Assembly: GCA_002392655.1 (NCBI GenBank)
Contig: DGHK01000059.1
Span: forward strand, 1 to 62,447
Reading direction: 5' to 3'
Source of the DNA: Lachnospiraceae bacterium UBA3850
GTDB lineage: Bacteria; Bacillota; Clostridia; Lachnospirales; Lachnospiraceae
DNA length: 62,447 nt
Under the pieces are notes generated by a model. That model was not told the origin of the DNA, searched no databases, and worked only from the letters and a program-made list of their open reading frames with translations. The first letter of the stretch is position 1, and each line of letters starts with the position of its first letter. Positions 8,461 through 17,356 of this stretch are shown piece by piece. Made by a program: the position numbers and the translations under genes.

Positions 8461-9474
8461 ATGAGTGATTTAATAACGATTGTTATTGATACTATCGGTG
8501 GTGATAATGGAGTAGAGGTCTGCGTCAAAGGAGCAGTTCAAGGACTTTCAGATCATCCAAATGTTAAGCTGTTTCTTACAGGTCATAAATCAGAGATAGA
8601 GGGTTTTTTATCTGAGTATGAATATGATAAATCAAGAATTGAAGTGATCGACTGTTCTGAAGAAATCAGTCCTAATGAACATCCTGTTCAGGCTGTTCGA
8701 GAAAAGAAGGATTCTTCACTGGTTGTAGGTCTTAAACTTTTAAAGGATGAGAAGGCAGATGCATTTATTTCGGCCGGAAGCACCGGGGCTATACTTGCAG
8801 GTGGTCAGTTCGTTGTCGGAAGAGCTAAAGGAGTTAAGAGAACCCCGCTTGCACACCTGCTCCCAACTAACAGTACGCCATCACTTCTTCTTGACTGCGG
8901 AGCAAATGTTGATGTTAAGCCTGAGGTTTTACTTCAGTTTGCAGAAATGGGTTCTATATATATGCAGTCAGTCTGCGGTGTAGATAATCCCAGAGTTGCT
9001 ATAGCCAATATCGGAACAGAGGAAGAAAAAGGAAATGCTCTTGTTAAGAAGACTTATCCTTTGCTTCGTGACTCTAAAATAATTAATTTTACCGGTTCCA
9101 TAGAGGCTAGAGCTATTCCATTTGGTAAAGCTGATGTCATAGTCGCTGACGGCTTTGTAGGTAATATCATAATTAAACTGTATGAAGGACTGTCAAAGAT
9201 GCTCCTTAGAGAGCTAAAGGGTGCATTTCTTTCTACTGTCAGAAGTAAGATCGGTGCTATCATGGTTAAAAAGAGTATGAAGAATACTCTGCAGAAGTTC
9301 GATGCTTCTGATAAAGGTGGAGCTCCGCTGCTTGGTCTGAAGGCACTGGTTGTTAAGATTCATGGTAATTCCAAGGATGGAGAAGTCATATCTGCTATTA
9401 CTCAATGTGTAACATTTGTAGAGAATGACGTTACGGGAAAAATAATAAAGGGATTTGAAAATAGTGAGGAATAA
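8461..9474 (+). CDS. plsX: Phosphate acyltransferase PlsX
   Basis: 337 aa. The N-terminus ITIVIDTIGGDNG matches the PlsX opening (usually AxDxMGGD; here DTIGGD). Further family motifs are SAGSTGAILAGGQFVVGR, LLPT, LLDCGANVDVKPE, ANIGTEEEKGN and ADGFVGNIIIKLYEGL. It converts acyl-ACP plus phosphate to acyl-phosphate for phosphatidic-acid synthesis at the membrane face. GGAGGGA precedes the ATG. The acpP gene normally between plsX and rnc in Firmicutes is missing; the 3' end instead runs into rnc. Confidence 0.95.
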   Translation: MSDLITIVIDTIGGDNGVEVCVKGAVQGLSDHPNVKLFLTGHKSEIEGFLSEYEYDKSRIEVIDCSEEISPNEHPVQAVREKKDSSLVVGLKLLKDEKADAFISAGSTGAILAGGQFVVGRAKGVKRTPLAHLLPTNSTPSLLLDCGANVDVKPEVLLQFAEMGSIYMQSVCGVDNPRVAIANIGTEEEKGNALVKKTYPLLRDSKIINFTGSIEARAIPFGKADVIVADGFVGNIIIKLYEGLSKMLLRELKGAFLSTVRSKIGAIMVKKSMKNTLQKFDASDKGGAPLLGLKALVVKIHGNSKDGEVISAITQCVTFVENDVTGKIIKGFENSEE

Positions 9475-10162
9475 TAATTATAAGGATTTAGAAAAGATAC
9501 TGAGATATAAATTTAAAGATCTGTCCCATCTGGATACCGCATTTACCCACAAGTCTTACGCAAATGAGTGTAAGGAGGATATCATATCCTATGAGAGATA
9601 TGAGTTTCTGGGAGATGCGATATTGGAGTTTGTTGTGAGTAAAGAGCTTTTCAACGAGTACCCCGATAAGACGGAAGGCGAACTTACTAAGCTCAGGGCC
9701 AGCCTGGTTTGTGAATATACACTATCCCAGATTACTAAAGAGTTGGGATTTGGTGAGTATCTGTATCTGAGCCATGGTGAGGAAATAACCGGTGGAATGA
9801 ACAGAGCTTCTATTTTGTGTGATCTTTTTGAATCTGTACTCGGTGCTATATACTTAGATGGCGGACTTGAAGAAGCAGAAAAATACATAAAGAGATTTCT
9901 GCTTACGGATATAGAGCATAAATCTATATTTTATGACGCCAAGACTATCCTACAGGAATATGTTCAGAGCGAGGGTGGCAAACTCGAGTATAAGCTGATC
10001 TCTTCGAAAGGCCCTGAGCATAACAGGATATACACTGTTGTTGCTTATGTTAATGGTGAAAAGTTTGAAGAGGGAAGCGGCCAGACGAAGAAGATGGCAG
10101 AGCAGGTCGCTGCTCATAAAACGATAATAAAATTAAACTTTGACGATAGTGTCAGTTTATAA
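9464..10162 (+). CDS. rnc: Ribonuclease III
   Basis: About 232 aa. The signature ERYEFLGDAILEFVVS with catalytic Glu/Asp lies near residues 42-57. The second acidic cluster is CDLFESVLGAIYLDGG, and a dsRNA-binding domain fills the last 75 residues (AKTILQEYVQSEGG to the end). It cuts double-stranded RNA in rRNA processing. The start is uncertain. A TTG at 9455 is only 2 bases after the AAAGGG site, while the GTG at 9464 is about 11 bases after it, so I prefer GTG. Either way the gene overlaps the plsX 3' end. smc follows 12 bases later. Confidence 0.94.
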   Translation: MRNNNYKDLEKILRYKFKDLSHLDTAFTHKSYANECKEDIISYERYEFLGDAILEFVVSKELFNEYPDKTEGELTKLRASLVCEYTLSQITKELGFGEYLYLSHGEEITGGMNRASILCDLFESVLGAIYLDGGLEEAEKYIKRFLLTDIEHKSIFYDAKTILQEYVQSEGGKLEYKLISSKGPEHNRIYTVVAYVNGEKFEEGSGQTKKMAEQVAAHKTIIKLNFDDSVSL

Positions 10163-10174
10163 AAAGGAAAAATT

Positions 10175-13100
10175 ATGTATCTTAAAAGTATAGAAGTAAA
10201 TGGATTTAAATCCTTTGCTAATAAAATAGATTTCAGATTTGAAGAGGGAATAACAGGAATAGTTGGACCGAATGGTTCCGGTAAGAGTAATGTAGCTGAT
10301 GCTGTCAGATGGGTTCTGGGTGAGCAGAGTGCTGTTAAGCTCCGTGGAGCAAAAATGGAGGATGTTATTTTTGCCGGCACTGAGCAGCGTAAACCACAGG
10401 CTGCCGCATATGTTGCGATAACTCTGGATAATTCTGATCATAGTCTACCTATTGATTATAATGAGGTAAAAGTTGCCAGAAGAGTTTATCGTTCAGGTGA
10501 AAGTGAATATCTGATCAACGGAAATGTATCCAGACTTAAGGATGTAACGGCACTTTTTTTCGATACAGGTATCGGTAAGGAAGGCTATTCTATCATAGGA
10601 CAGGGTCAGATAGAAAGAATCCTCTCTGATAAACCTGATGACAGACGTGCTCTTTTTGATGAGGCTGCTGGTATAGTTAAGTACAAAAAGAATAAGCAGA
10701 TTACAGAGAAACAGCTGGATGCAGAGCATGTTAATCTGAATCGTGTAAATGATATACTGTCAGGTCTTGAAGAAAGAGTAGAACCATTAAGACAGCAGTC
10801 GGAAAAAGCGAAAATATATCTCGAATTTAAGGAAAGATTAAAAACACTTGATATTAATTCTTTCCTTTTTGAGGTTGATAAGATACATACAAAGCTTGAT
10901 GAAAATAAAGAAAAGCTGCAAATTACTGAAGAAGATACTGATAGACTTAAGAAAGAGTTTGAATTTACCAAGGCTGAATATGAGAGACTCGAAGAAACAC
11001 TTGAAAATCTGAATCAGAAGATTGATGAGACCAAAACTCTTATCAGTGAAAAACGAGTTGAGAATGAACATGCTGATGGTGAGATAAGGGTTATAAATGA
11101 GAAGATAACCTCTGAAGACGTGATCACAGCCGAAATTAACTCTCAGATCGAGAAGGTTGATACAAGGGTTTTAGAGCTCACTTCTTCTCTTAAAGAACAT
11201 CAGAATAAAAAGGATGAAATTACAAAAGAATATGAGAAGAAGCTAGCAGAGTCTGAGCTTATAGATAAGGACAGACAGAGAGCTGAGGATGAAGAGGATG
11301 CTATAGCTGCTCGTATAGAAACAGCTAAATCAGACATCATTGAATTTATTAATGAGGGTGGTAATCTCAAGGAGAAGATAGCCAGATATGACACGATGCT
11401 TGAGAATATAAACCTTCGTAAGACAGAGCTTAAGTCCAAGCTTCTTTCAGATAAAAGTGAAGAGGCTCAGATACTTGCAGAGAAGAAAACTCTTGAAACA
11501 GAGATGGATACTGTAAATGAAGCTCTTCAGAAAAACAGTGCTAAACTTGCAAAGTGTGATAATGAACTGAGAACAGTCTCTGACAGAGTCAGCTCAGTGA
11601 AAAATGATATACAGAAGCATAGTCAGACGGTCATAAGCCTGAAGTCCAGATATGAAAGTCTGAGAAATCTGACAGAGCGTTATGAGGGCTATGGTCAGAG
11701 TATCAAGAAGGTTATGGAGAGAAAGTCTGCAAATAACAAGGTAGTTGGTGTTGTTGCAGATATTATAACTGTTGATAAGCAGTATGAAACTGCGATTGAG
11801 ACTGCTCTCGGTGGAAGTATACAGAATATAGTTACTGAGGATGAGGCAACAGCTAAAGAGATGATTGCTTACCTCAGAGATAACAAATTGGGCCGAGCTA
11901 CATTTCTTCCTATTACAGGTGTTGTAAAAAGAGGCAGCGTAAGTCCGGATGCACTTAAGGAGGATGGGGTTATCGGCGTAGCCTCGCAGCTTGTAAAAAC
12001 TAATGCCAAGTACAAGGGAATCATAGATAACCTCCTCGGAAAGAGTATAGTTGTTAAAAACATCGATGATGCCATTAGGATATCAAAGAAGTATAACAGT
12101 TCTCTGAGACTTGTAACTCCTACCGGAGAGCTAATTAACCCGGGTGGTGCCATGACAGGTGGTGCTTTCCGTAATTCCAGCAATCTCCTGGGACGTAAGA
12201 GGGAGCTTGAAGATATTCAGAAACAGATAGGTGAGACCAGTGCACTTCTTGGAAAAGCTCGTGAAGAGGATGCTAACCTCTCTATGAGAAGAGAAACACT
12301 TAAAGAGGAGAAGACCAATCTTACCAATCAGATTCAGAAGCTAACTATAGACCAGAACTCAGTCACTATAGGTCTTAAGAATATAGAGGAGAGACTGGAT
12401 ACAGTAAAGCAGAGCTTTGCAAATATCAAAAAGGAAAATACTGAGCTGGATTCACAGGTCAGCCAGATAGATGATAACAAGAAACAGCTCTTTGATACGG
12501 GTCTTCAGCATGAGAACTCTATTACAGAGCGTGAATCAATGATTGCTAAGCTTGAAGTTGAGCTTGGAGAGAAGCGTGACGAGAAGCATGCAATCGAGGA
12601 TAAGCTCTCTGTTGCAAACCTTGATCTCGCTGCTATAAAGCAGAGCGTAGGACATGTTGATAGTGATATCAATCGTGTGAACTTTGAAATTGATGAGTAT
12701 AAAGCTGAGAAGGATATTCTCATCGGACGACTCAGCGATAATTCTGAGCATGTGAGTGAGCTCAGAAAAGAAGCTGATACACTTGAAAAGTCTAAGGCTT
12801 CAAATATCAAGATAATAGAAGAAAAACAGAAGGCATTAAATGAATATACTGAAGAAAAGGATTCAATCAATCAGAATCATAAGGACTTCTTCAGCAAGAG
12901 AGAACAGCTCTCATCAGATATTAACGGACTTGAAAAAGCTGCTTATACTCTGAAGCTTTCTATAGAAAAGCTCGAAGAGGACAGGGACAAGCTTTCCAAC
13001 TACATGTGGGAGGAATATGAACTCACATACAGCTCTGCTGAGCAGCTGAAAACAGAAGACTTCGATGATCCTGCATCCCTTAAGAAGGAGATGAGTCAGA

Positions 13101-13732
13101 TCAGACAGAAGATCAAGTCTCTGGGTGATGTAAATGTTAATGCCATAGAGGAATATAAAGAAGTATCTGAGAGATATGAATTCCTTACTGAACAAAGAGA
13201 TGATATTCTCGAGGCTGAGAATAATCTTCGTGGTATTATTGCCGATCTTGACAGAGCAATGAAGGAAACCTTCGCTGAAAAGTTCAAGGATATTCAGACT
13301 ATGTTCAACAAGGTATTCAAGGAACTCTTTGGTGGTGGTAAGGCAAGTCTGATGCTTGTTGATGAGGAGGATATTCTCGAAACAGGTATTATCATTAATG
13401 CTCAGCCGCCTGGAAAGAAACTTCAGAATATGATGCAGCTTTCCGGTGGTGAGAAGAGTCTGACGGCAATAAGTCTGCTTTTTGCCATTCAGAGTCTCAA
13501 GCCTTCTCCGTTCTGTCTGCTTGATGAGATAGAGGCTGCTCTTGATGATTCAAACGTAAGCAGATTTGCACATTATCTCGATAAGCTGACAAAACATACC
13601 CAGTTTGTTGTTATAACACACAGAAAGGGTACTATGGAGGCGGCAAACCGACTATATGGTATTACTATGCAGGAAAAGGGCGTTTCTACTCTTGTTTCGG
13701 TTAATCTTATTGAAGATAAGCTGGATAATTGA
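10175..13732 (+). CDS. smc: Chromosome segregation protein SMC
   Basis: 1185 aa, standard for bacterial SMC. Walker A GPNGSGKS at residues 31-38. Long coiled coils (about 170-500 and 680-1020) flank a hinge at about 520-665 (VVGVVADIITVDKQYETAIETALGG; GGAMTGGAF). The C-terminal ABC signature LSGGEKS is near 1089 and is followed by Walker B CLLDEIEAALDD. It compacts and segregates chromosomes with ScpA/ScpB. It sits between rnc and ftsY, the conserved Firmicute order. Confidence 0.98.
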   Translation: MYLKSIEVNGFKSFANKIDFRFEEGITGIVGPNGSGKSNVADAVRWVLGEQSAVKLRGAKMEDVIFAGTEQRKPQAAAYVAITLDNSDHSLPIDYNEVKVARRVYRSGESEYLINGNVSRLKDVTALFFDTGIGKEGYSIIGQGQIERILSDKPDDRRALFDEAAGIVKYKKNKQITEKQLDAEHVNLNRVNDILSGLEERVEPLRQQSEKAKIYLEFKERLKTLDINSFLFEVDKIHTKLDENKEKLQITEEDTDRLKKEFEFTKAEYERLEETLENLNQKIDETKTLISEKRVENEHADGEIRVINEKITSEDVITAEINSQIEKVDTRVLELTSSLKEHQNKKDEITKEYEKKLAESELIDKDRQRAEDEEDAIAARIETAKSDIIEFINEGGNLKEKIARYDTMLENINLRKTELKSKLLSDKSEEAQILAEKKTLETEMDTVNEALQKNSAKLAKCDNELRTVSDRVSSVKNDIQKHSQTVISLKSRYESLRNLTERYEGYGQSIKKVMERKSANNKVVGVVADIITVDKQYETAIETALGGSIQNIVTEDEATAKEMIAYLRDNKLGRATFLPITGVVKRGSVSPDALKEDGVIGVASQLVKTNAKYKGIIDNLLGKSIVVKNIDDAIRISKKYNSSLRLVTPTGELINPGGAMTGGAFRNSSNLLGRKRELEDIQKQIGETSALLGKAREEDANLSMRRETLKEEKTNLTNQIQKLTIDQNSVTIGLKNIEERLDTVKQSFANIKKENTELDSQVSQIDDNKKQLFDTGLQHENSITERESMIAKLEVELGEKRDEKHAIEDKLSVANLDLAAIKQSVGHVDSDINRVNFEIDEYKAEKDILIGRLSDNSEHVSELRKEADTLEKSKASNIKIIEEKQKALNEYTEEKDSINQNHKDFFSKREQLSSDINGLEKAAYTLKLSIEKLEEDRDKLSNYMWEEYELTYSSAEQLKTEDFDDPASLKKEMSQIRQKIKSLGDVNVNAIEEYKEVSERYEFLTEQRDDILEAENNLRGIIADLDRAMKETFAEKFKDIQTMFNKVFKELFGGGKASLMLVDEEDILETGIIINAQPPGKKLQNMMQLSGGEKSLTAISLLFAIQSLKPSPFCLLDEIEAALDDSNVSRFAHYLDKLTKHTQFVVITHRKGTMEAANRLYGITMQEKGVSTLVSVNLIEDKLDN

Positions 13733-13759
13733 TGAATATAAGGAAGATGAGGATAAAGT

Positions 13760-14728
13760 ATGGGATTTTTTCAAAAGCTTAAGGAAGGTCTTAAGAAGAC
13801 AAGTAACAGTATATCCAGTGTATTTAAGACTACCACAGAAATAGATGAAGATTTTTATGATGAGCTGGAGGAAACACTCATATCAGCTGATATGGGATTT
13901 GAAACTACAGAGAAGGTAATAGACGACCTGAGAGAAAAAGTTGAAGAACTTGGAATAAAGAGTGCTTCAGACTGTAAGGATCTCGTTATGAATTCTCTGA
14001 GAGATCAGATGAATGTACCTGATAATGCCTACTGTTTTGAAGATGCCAAAACGGTTATGCTTATCATCGGAGTAAATGGTGTAGGCAAAACTACATCTAT
14101 AGGAAAACTTGCATATCAGTATAAGCAGCAGGGAAGAAGCGTTTTACTTGCGGCAGCAGATACATTTAGAGCTGGTGCTATTGAACAGCTTAGAACCTGG
14201 GCTGACAGGGCAGGCGTTGATATAATCGCTCATTCAGAAGGATCAGATCCATCTGCTGTAGTACATGATGCAGTGAAGGCTGCAAAAGCCAGAAAAACCA
14301 ATCTAACTCTTGTTGATACAGCCGGAAGACTTCATAACAAAAAGAATCTTATGGACGAGCTTGCAAAAATGAGAAGGGTAATCTCTAAGGAATATCCGGA
14401 ATGTTATGTAGAGGCTCTTATAGTGCTTGATGGTTCTACAGGTCAGAATGCACTTGAGCAGGCCAGACAGTTTTCAAATGTAACTGAGATAAACGGTATC
14501 ATTCTTACAAAGCTGGATGGAACTGCAAAGGGTGGTATAGCAGTTGCGATTCAGTCAGAGCTGAATGTTCCTGTTAAGTACATCGGTGTTGGAGAGAAGA
14601 TTGAGGATCTGCAGAAGTTTGATCCTGATGAATATATAAATGCTCTGTTTGCTGATTTTGATATGAAATCAGATCAGGACATAATAGTCGACGAAGCTGT
14701 AAGGAATATACAGGACGAAGAGTATTAA
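13760..14728 (+). CDS. ftsY: Signal recognition particle receptor FtsY
   Basis: 322 aa. An N-domain helical bundle occupies residues 1-95. The NG GTPase domain follows, with P-loop GVNGVGKTTS near 104, the insertion-box start ADTFRAGAIEQL, VDTAGRLHNKKNLMDEL, TKLDGTAKGG and the closing GVGEKIEDLQKFDPDEYINALF. It lacks the long acidic A-domain of E. coli, as usual in Firmicutes. It docks SRP-ribosome complexes at the membrane. The start 27 bases after smc has an AAGTATG context with GAGGA upstream. ffh is not adjacent. Confidence 0.97.
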   Translation: MGFFQKLKEGLKKTSNSISSVFKTTTEIDEDFYDELEETLISADMGFETTEKVIDDLREKVEELGIKSASDCKDLVMNSLRDQMNVPDNAYCFEDAKTVMLIIGVNGVGKTTSIGKLAYQYKQQGRSVLLAAADTFRAGAIEQLRTWADRAGVDIIAHSEGSDPSAVVHDAVKAAKARKTNLTLVDTAGRLHNKKNLMDELAKMRRVISKEYPECYVEALIVLDGSTGQNALEQARQFSNVTEINGIILTKLDGTAKGGIAVAIQSELNVPVKYIGVGEKIEDLQKFDPDEYINALFADFDMKSDQDIIVDEAVRNIQDEEY

Positions 14729-14773
14729 TTTAAACTTATATAACATGTCATTAGAATAGTTAGGAGCAAAGAA

Positions 14774-15991
14774 ATGATAACCAGAGAAAAATGTGAAGAG
14801 GCTTATGAGATCGTCTCAAAGGTAGCCAGAAACACGGGATTAGTTGAAAGTGAGTATTTTAGTAATTTAACAGGAAATAAGGTTTTCCTTAAACCTGAAA
14901 ACATGCAACTTACAGGTGCATATAAAATAAGAGGGGCTTACTACAAGATAAGTCAGCTCTCTGAAGAAGATAGAGAAAAGGGACTTGTTACCGCATCTGC
15001 CGGAAACCATGCTCAGGGGGTTGCATATGCAGCAAAGGCTTATGGAGTTAAGGCAACAATTGTTATGCCAACAACAACACCTCTTATCAAGGTTAATAGA
15101 ACTAAGAGCTATGGTGCTGAGGTAATCCTTTATGGAGATGTTTATGATGAGTCCTGTAATTATGCACTTAAACTCGCTGAAGAGCACGGAAGTACATTTG
15201 TACATCCCTTTGATGATCTGGAAGTTGCAACAGGACAGAGTACAGTTGCAATGGAAATCCTCAAGGAACAGCCGTTTATCGATACTATACTTGTTCCAAT
15301 TGGTGGAGGCGGACTTGCTACAGGTGTTGCTACACTTGCCAAGATGTTGAATCCATCAATCAAGGTTATCGGAGTCGAACCTGCAGGTGCGGCTTGTATG
15401 AAGGCTTCTCTTGAAAAGGGCAAGGTTACAACTCTTGGAAATGTAAATACTATCGCTGATGGTACAGCAGTAAAAACTCCGGGAGAGAAGATATTCCCAT
15501 ATATTCAGAAAAATATAGATGAAATAATAACTGTTGAGGATAGTGAGCTTATAGTTACATTCCTCGATATGATCGAGAATCACAAGATGATTGCTGAGAA
15601 CTCAGGTCTGCTTACAGTTGCAGCACTCAAGCATCTGAAACCTGAGGGCAAGAAGGTAGCTGCCATAATATCTGGTGGAAATATGGACGTGATCACACTT
15701 TCCTCAGTTGTACAGCATGGTCTAATTGCAAGAAGTCGAATCTTTACTGTTTCCGTGCTTCTGCCTGATAAGCCAGGTGAGCTTGTGAAGGTATCACAGC
15801 TTATTGCTGAGCTTCAGGGAAATATCATCGAGCTTGAACATAATCAGTTTGTTTCACTCAACAGAAATGCAGCAGTTGAACTTATTATAACTATTGAAGC
15901 ATTTGGCCCTGAACATAAAGAAACCATTATGAAGACACTTGAAAAGAAGGGTTACAGACCAAAGGATAAGAGTCCAAAGGCGGTACTTTAA
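14774..15991 (+). CDS. ilvA: Threonine ammonia-lyase (ACT-domain form)
   Basis: 405 aa, TIGR01127-type. The PLP lysine lies in GAYKIRGAYYK (Lys51), the PLP phosphate loop is GGGGLATG, and SAGNHAQGVAYAA is a family motif. The last about 75 residues (TVSVLLPDKPGELVKVSQLIAELQGNI) form one ACT domain, as in the short, TdcB-like deaminases and not the two-domain allosteric IlvA of E. coli. It converts threonine to 2-oxobutyrate and ammonia, for isoleucine synthesis or catabolism. AGGAG precedes the ATG. The stop shares a base with the next gene's start (TAATG), so the two are coupled. Confidence 0.93.
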   Translation: MITREKCEEAYEIVSKVARNTGLVESEYFSNLTGNKVFLKPENMQLTGAYKIRGAYYKISQLSEEDREKGLVTASAGNHAQGVAYAAKAYGVKATIVMPTTTPLIKVNRTKSYGAEVILYGDVYDESCNYALKLAEEHGSTFVHPFDDLEVATGQSTVAMEILKEQPFIDTILVPIGGGGLATGVATLAKMLNPSIKVIGVEPAGAACMKASLEKGKVTTLGNVNTIADGTAVKTPGEKIFPYIQKNIDEIITVEDSELIVTFLDMIENHKMIAENSGLLTVAALKHLKPEGKKVAAIISGGNMDVITLSSVVQHGLIARSRIFTVSVLLPDKPGELVKVSQLIAELQGNIIELEHNQFVSLNRNAAVELIITIEAFGPEHKETIMKTLEKKGYRPKDKSPKAVL

Positions 15992-16788
15992 TGAGATTAA
16001 TGACTATTTCCAGCGGAAGCTCCGGTAATTCATCATATGTCGGAACCGATACAACCAGCTTACTTGTTGATGTCGGGAACAGTATGAAGAACATAATAAA
16101 CGGACTTCAGGATATCGGGCTCAGCGGAAAAGATGTGGATGCTATACTCATCACGCATGAACATATGGATCATATAAAAGGGCTGGGGATTCTGTCCCGC
16201 AAATATAATATTCCAATATATGCCACCTATGGCACGCTGGATGGGATAATGACCTGCAAAAGTCTCGGAACCTTTGATTATAACCTATTTAAACCAATTA
16301 AGAGTGATCAGAGCTTTGAAATAGGTGATATAACCATTAGTTCCAAGAGCATATCTCATGATGCAAATGAACCCGTTTGTTTTAACTTTACTGACGGGAA
16401 GAGTAAAGTATCCATAGCGACAGATTTCGGAAAATATGATGACCTGATAATCGATTTTCTTTCTGAGAGTGATGCAATGGTTATAGAGAGTAATCACGAT
16501 GTTAGAATGCTTGAGGTAGGACCATATCCCTTTGAACTGAAACGAAGAATCTTAAGTGACAAGGGACACCTGTCAAATGAAGCATCAGGTATGTTGATAA
16601 AACAGCTCCTGAATGATCATTTAAAGCATATATCCCTTGGTCACCTCTCTGATAAGAATAATTATCCGGAGCTTGCGTATGAAACCGTCAAACAGGAGAT
16701 ATCTGACAATATCTTCACAAGTGACATAAGAGACTTCGGACTTACGGTTGCCCCGAGATATGAACATGGTGAACTGATAGAAGTATAA
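15991..16788 (+). CDS. MBL-fold metallohydrolase (YycJ/WalJ family)
   Basis: 265 aa. It opens MRLMTISSGSSGNSSYVG, typical of the YycJ/WalJ/VicX group. The metallo-beta-lactamase metal motif HEHMDH is at residues 56-61, later metal ligands include the SHDA segment near 128 and ATDFGK near 145, and the C-terminal SLGHLSDKNNYPELA is characteristic. In Bacillus walJ sits with walRK and is linked to coordination of DNA replication and cell division; here it is separate, behind ilvA with a one-base overlap. Substrate unknown; a 5' exonuclease activity is reported for relatives. Confidence 0.88.
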   Translation: MRLMTISSGSSGNSSYVGTDTTSLLVDVGNSMKNIINGLQDIGLSGKDVDAILITHEHMDHIKGLGILSRKYNIPIYATYGTLDGIMTCKSLGTFDYNLFKPIKSDQSFEIGDITISSKSISHDANEPVCFNFTDGKSKVSIATDFGKYDDLIIDFLSESDAMVIESNHDVRMLEVGPYPFELKRRILSDKGHLSNEASGMLIKQLLNDHLKHISLGHLSDKNNYPELAYETVKQEISDNIFTSDIRDFGLTVAPRYEHGELIEV

Positions 16789-16815
16789 GAATATATAGCA
16801 GATAGGAGCAAGTAA

Positions 16816-17088
16816 ATGGACAAGACAATAATCACAGTCGTAGGAAAAGATACAGTTGGAATCATCGCTAAGGTTTGTAACTACCTGGCAAGTAACAAGA
16901 TCAACATAAACGATATCACTCAGACAACCATGCAGGGATATTTCAACATGATGATGCTTGTAGATACCTCTGAATCTCTCAAGAAGCATGAGGAGCTCTC
17001 CAGTGAATTAGCAAGTCTCGGCGAAGAAATCGGAGTACAGATCAAAGCACAGAAGGAAGAAATCTTCCAGATGATGCACCGTATATGA
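16816..17088 (+). CDS. ACT domain protein (UPF0237)
   Basis: 90 aa, a single ACT domain of the GcvR-like UPF0237 family: KTIITVVGKDTVGIIAKVCNYLASNKINI at the start and an FNMMMLVD strand. The family is nearly always followed by a PFL-family (UPF0210) gene, as here, and the pair is presumed to act together, perhaps in sensing or handling an amino-acid-like ligand. The true function is unknown. GGAGC precedes the ATG. The spacer to the PFL gene is not a simple junction: it holds the structured element at 17115-17327. Confidence 0.88.
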   Translation: MDKTIITVVGKDTVGIIAKVCNYLASNKININDITQTTMQGYFNMMMLVDTSESLKKHEELSSELASLGEEIGVQIKAQKEEIFQMMHRI

Positions 17089-17114
17089 TAGATATAATTT
17101 GAATATGATTTTAC

Positions 17115-17327
17115 AAGATTCGTCGTCAGTAATACTCCGACAAACGATAGCGGAGGACCACTTGCTGAGAACGAGTCTGGGGACACCGAGTCGCTGATTG
17201 ATTAAGATGTCTCTCGGTATCATGAAAGAAAATAATCAATTGTGCAGGGAGGTGTCCGAAAAGGACGAAGTTCGAAGCTTAGTGACTCGGAGCGTGTTTG
17301 GAGGGGTATTATCTTGACACGAATCTT
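17115..17327 (+). ncRNA. Rod-shaped structured element between ACT and PFL genes (unassigned)
   Basis: 213 nt, one nested set of helices. AAGATTCGT (17115-17123) pairs with ACGAATCTT (17319-17327). GTCA (17125-17128) pairs with TGAC (17315-17318). TAATACTCC (17130-17138) pairs with GGGGTATTA (17303-17311) including one U-G. CAAACG (17141-17146) pairs with TGTTTG (17295-17300) including one G-U. CGAGTC (17172-17177) pairs with GACTCG (17284-17289). GGACACC (17181-17187) pairs with GGTGTCC (17251-17257). ATTGATTA (17197-17204) pairs with TAATCAAT (17233-17240). About 49 pairs, with a 25-nt asymmetric bubble at 17147-17171. The U-G pairs favour a + strand RNA. There is no ORF, no T-tract after the closing stem and no good -35; a TATAAT lies at 17093-17098. 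It may be a leader or processed spacer of the PFL gene, a free 6S-like RNA, or a mobile element with 25-nt inverted ends. I do not recognise a family. Confidence 0.55.
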
Positions 17328-17356
17328 AGGAAAAAAATATATAAAGGATAGATAAA

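Noticed and set aside
17115..17327. Insertion sequence with terminal inverted repeats
   Set aside because: No transposase and no visible target duplication. Internal nested helices with G-U pairs suit RNA better, though a non-autonomous element cannot be excluded.
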